Source: Opitutaceae bacterium UBA2377
GTDB taxonomy: Bacteria; Verrucomicrobiota; Verrucomicrobiia; Opitutales; Opitutaceae
NCBI GenBank assembly: GCA_002344205.1
Contig: DDSZ01000013.1
Span: 29,178 to 36,155 of the forward strand
DNA length: 6,978 nt
Direction of reading: 5' to 3'
Part shown: in pieces, positions 5,578-6,978 of the stretch
Layout: each line of letters opens with the position of its first letter
Numbering within the stretch: the stretch's first letter is position 1
Position numbers and translations under genes: made by a program
The notes under the pieces: model-generated
Seen by the model: the letters and a program-made list of their open reading frames with translations, nothing else
Told to the model about the DNA's origin: nothing
Database searches by the model: none

Positions 5578-5618
5578 ACCTTGCCAGGCGCTGCGGGCGA
5601 TTTTACCGTCCCGGCACT

Positions 5619-5825
5619 ATGCCAAACAATCGCGTCATCTATTGGGGCATCGTCGTCCTTGTCGTCACGGTGCTGTTGTGGATCGGGGCCGAGGTCATCA
5701 AGCGCATCGAGTGGATCCTGCCCTATGCGGCGGGCATCGGCGTGCTGACGGTGGTCGCCGGCTTCATCTACGAATTCTGGAAAAAGCGCGCCGCGGAAAA
5801 GGCTGCCGGCGGACCGTTGCCCTGA
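5619..5825 (+). CDS. Small membrane protein with two transmembrane helices, function unknown
   Basis: The 68-residue product starts MPNNRVIYWG. It has a hydrophobic segment at about 8-24 (IVVLVVTVLLWIGAEV region), a short charged turn KRIEW at 28-32, a second hydrophobic segment at about 33-51, and a basic tail (WKKRAAEKAAGG). By the positive-inside rule the basic turn and C-terminus should face the cytoplasm in part, but the topology is not decided by the sequence. I do not recognise a named family. The ATG at 5619 was chosen because upstream in-frame codons run back through the 5475-5577 repeat and read as low-quality Arg/Cys-rich sequence. No ribosome binding site is visible. The gene is convergent with the Na+/Pi transporter-family gene, whose stop is 21 bases away; it is not obviously linked to the glycosidase. 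Confidence 0.65.
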   Translation: MPNNRVIYWGIVVLVVTVLLWIGAEVIKRIEWILPYAAGIGVLTVVAGFIYEFWKKRAAEKAAGGPLP

Positions 5826-5846
5826 AAGGCGGCGGCTTCCCGGGCG

Positions 5847-6978
5847 TTACGACACTTCGGGATCGGGGTAGGCCTTGGTCTCGGTCGCCGGCTTGTTGCC
5901 GGCCGCGAGCTGGAGGTGGTGGATGGCCCGCCACAGGTGATAGGCGGTGGTGTCCATCCAGCGCACGGCGTCGAGCAGGGCGTCGGCCGTCGCGGGTGAG
6001 AGGCTGGCGTCGGCCGTCTCAAGCAGCACGGCGTGCCGGGCGTTGCGGCGCAGGTCGGCCAGTTCGCGGGCCAGTTGCTCGATCGTGTCAAACGCCGGCT
6101 GCGGCGAGGTGCCGGTGAGGATGAGCGTGGCGGCGCCGAGCTGGGCGTGGAGTTTGTCGCGGATTGCCTGCACGCGGCCCTTGGGATCGGAGGCGGGCCG
6201 GCTTTGGATGGTGCCGAGCGCATCGGTTAGCTGGTGCAAGTGGTCGAGCGCATGCACGAGCGACAGCCGGGCGTTGGCGTGGCCGTTGGTGCCGGGAGTG
6301 GCCGGGATGCGCGCGAGAAAGGCGTGGGCCTCATCCAGGCTGCGGCGCAGTTCCGCGAGGCCGGCGGGCTCCGGGGCATCGGCCGGCTCCACTTTCCAGC
6401 GAACCCACGCGGTGAGGCCGGCGGCGCATTCGGCGAGGGCCCGGCGCAACGCCTCGATGGCAACCTCCGGCACCTGGATCAGCGAATCGTCGAGGTGGCG
6501 CGTGTGCGCCGGCCCGCGGTCGGGGATGAGGCGGATGACCAGCCGCGAGAGCCGGTCCACGCCCGGCAGCACGACCATGGCCCCGAGCAGGTGGAAGGCG
6601 GTGTGAAACACCGCGAGGCTCCAGGCGCCGACTGGGTCGGAGCCGTGGTCGCTTGCCTGCCGCACGGCCCAGACAAACAGCGGCATGAGCACGAAACCGA
6701 TGGCACCCGAAAAACTGTTGAAGAGCACGTGCACCAGCGCGGTGCGGCGGGCGGGCACGCTGGCGCCGATCGCGGCCAGCGCCGCCGTCACCGTGGTGCC
6801 GATGCTGGCGCCGATGATGAGCGCGAGGGCCTGCTCCAGATTCAGCGTGCCCGTGTGGTAGGCCGTGATGGTGGTGGCGACCGCGGCGCTGGAGGACTGC
6901 ATGATCACGGTGAGCACGATGCCGATCAGCACCAGCAGCAGCCGGCCCGCGAGCGAGGGCGCCGGAAAGGAATCCGGG
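5847..6978 (-). CDS. Na+/phosphate cotransporter family protein (NptA/YjbB-like) with PhoU-like tail, N-terminus outside the window
   Basis: The minus-strand frame is open to the right edge, so the start is missing; 376 residues are visible. The first visible half is membranous, with QSSSA at 27-31 and GASIGTTVTA at 56-65, the signature of Na_Pi_cotrans repeats. It continues with RRTALVHVLFN and, after two more hydrophobic segments, FHTAFHLLGAMVVLP. This order corresponds to the second of the two repeats, so roughly the first 170-200 residues of a protein of about 550 are beyond the edge. From about residue 164 to the end it is soluble and helical with regular Leu/Ala spacing, resembling the PhoU-like cytoplasmic domain of this family. 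The likely role is Na+-coupled phosphate transport at the inner membrane; some relatives act in phosphate efflux. A GTG at 6932 is an internal Val codon, not a start. The family call is confident, the direction of transport is not. Confidence 0.88.
   Translation of the reverse strand, partial: PDSFPAPSLAGRLLLVLIGIVLTVIMQSSSAAVATTITAYHTGTLNLEQALALIIGASIGTTVTAALAAIGASVPARRTALVHVLFNSFSGAIGFVLMPLFVWAVRQASDHGSDPVGAWSLAVFHTAFHLLGAMVVLPGVDRLSRLVIRLIPDRGPAHTRHLDDSLIQVPEVAIEALRRALAECAAGLTAWVRWKVEPADAPEPAGLAELRRSLDEAHAFLARIPATPGTNGHANARLSLVHALDHLHQLTDALGTIQSRPASDPKGRVQAIRDKLHAQLGAATLILTGTSPQPAFDTIEQLARELADLRRNARHAVLLETADASLSPATADALLDAVRWMDTTAYHLWRAIHHLQLAAGNKPATETKAYPDPEVS

Noticed and set aside
5400..5618. 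Longer form of the small membrane protein beginning inside the glycosidase gene
   Set aside because: The extra codons are an out-of-frame reading of the glycosidase end and the repeat; hydrophobic, protein-like sequence begins only at the ATG at 5619.
5947..6606. Plus-strand open frame of 219 codons opposite the Na+/Pi family gene
   Set aside because: Ser/Arg/Ala-rich antisense shadow; the minus strand has conserved QSSSA and IGTT motifs.
6930..6932. GTG as the start of the Na+/Pi family protein
   Set aside because: The frame continues upstream to the window edge with plausible hydrophobic sequence, and a start here would split the membrane segment before QSSSA and drop the first repeat of the family.

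Overview
This is a GC-rich stretch of bacterial chromosome with no RNA genes, CRISPR array, transposase or phage genes. The high GC, the weak or absent Shine-Dalgarno sequences on several genes, and intergenic repeats of the CTTTGTGGCTAA and CTCCGTGGCTAA kind suggest a Verrucomicrobiota-like bacterium, perhaps near the Opitutaceae. That assignment is an inference from general resemblance, not from a marker gene.

Left part (1-1626, all on the minus strand, read right to left): a small basic hypothetical protein of clearly lower GC, a YCII-domain protein, a small cupin, and a DUF1801 protein that runs off the left edge. The first two are 10 bases apart, the next gap is 42 bases and the last is 123 bases, so this is a plausible short operon of single-domain proteins. 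Nothing in the window tells what the set does together. Similar sets elsewhere accompany ECF sigma factors, but none is visible here.

Middle part (1627-5482, plus strand): a 317-base intergenic region rich in small inverted repeats, a 12-helix MFS permease of the FHS (fucose/glucose permease-like) type, a 165-base repeat element with imperfect terminal inverted repeats, and a 710-residue glycosidase related to GH78 alpha-L-rhamnosidases. The glycosidase has no signal peptide. The simplest reading is that the permease imports a small glycoside or sugar and the enzyme cleaves a rhamnoside-like bond in the cytoplasm, but the substrate is not determined by the sequence.

Right part (5483-6978): a long imperfect palindrome bracketed by a 20-base direct repeat just after the glycosidase stop, a 68-residue two-helix membrane protein on the plus strand, and convergent to it a Na+/phosphate cotransporter-family protein with a C-terminal PhoU-like helical region, cut by the right edge.

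I did not find a convincing new biological system. The most unusual structure is in the intergenic repeats: the bracketed palindrome, the inverted-repeat element, and a shared short-period skeleton between two repeat types.
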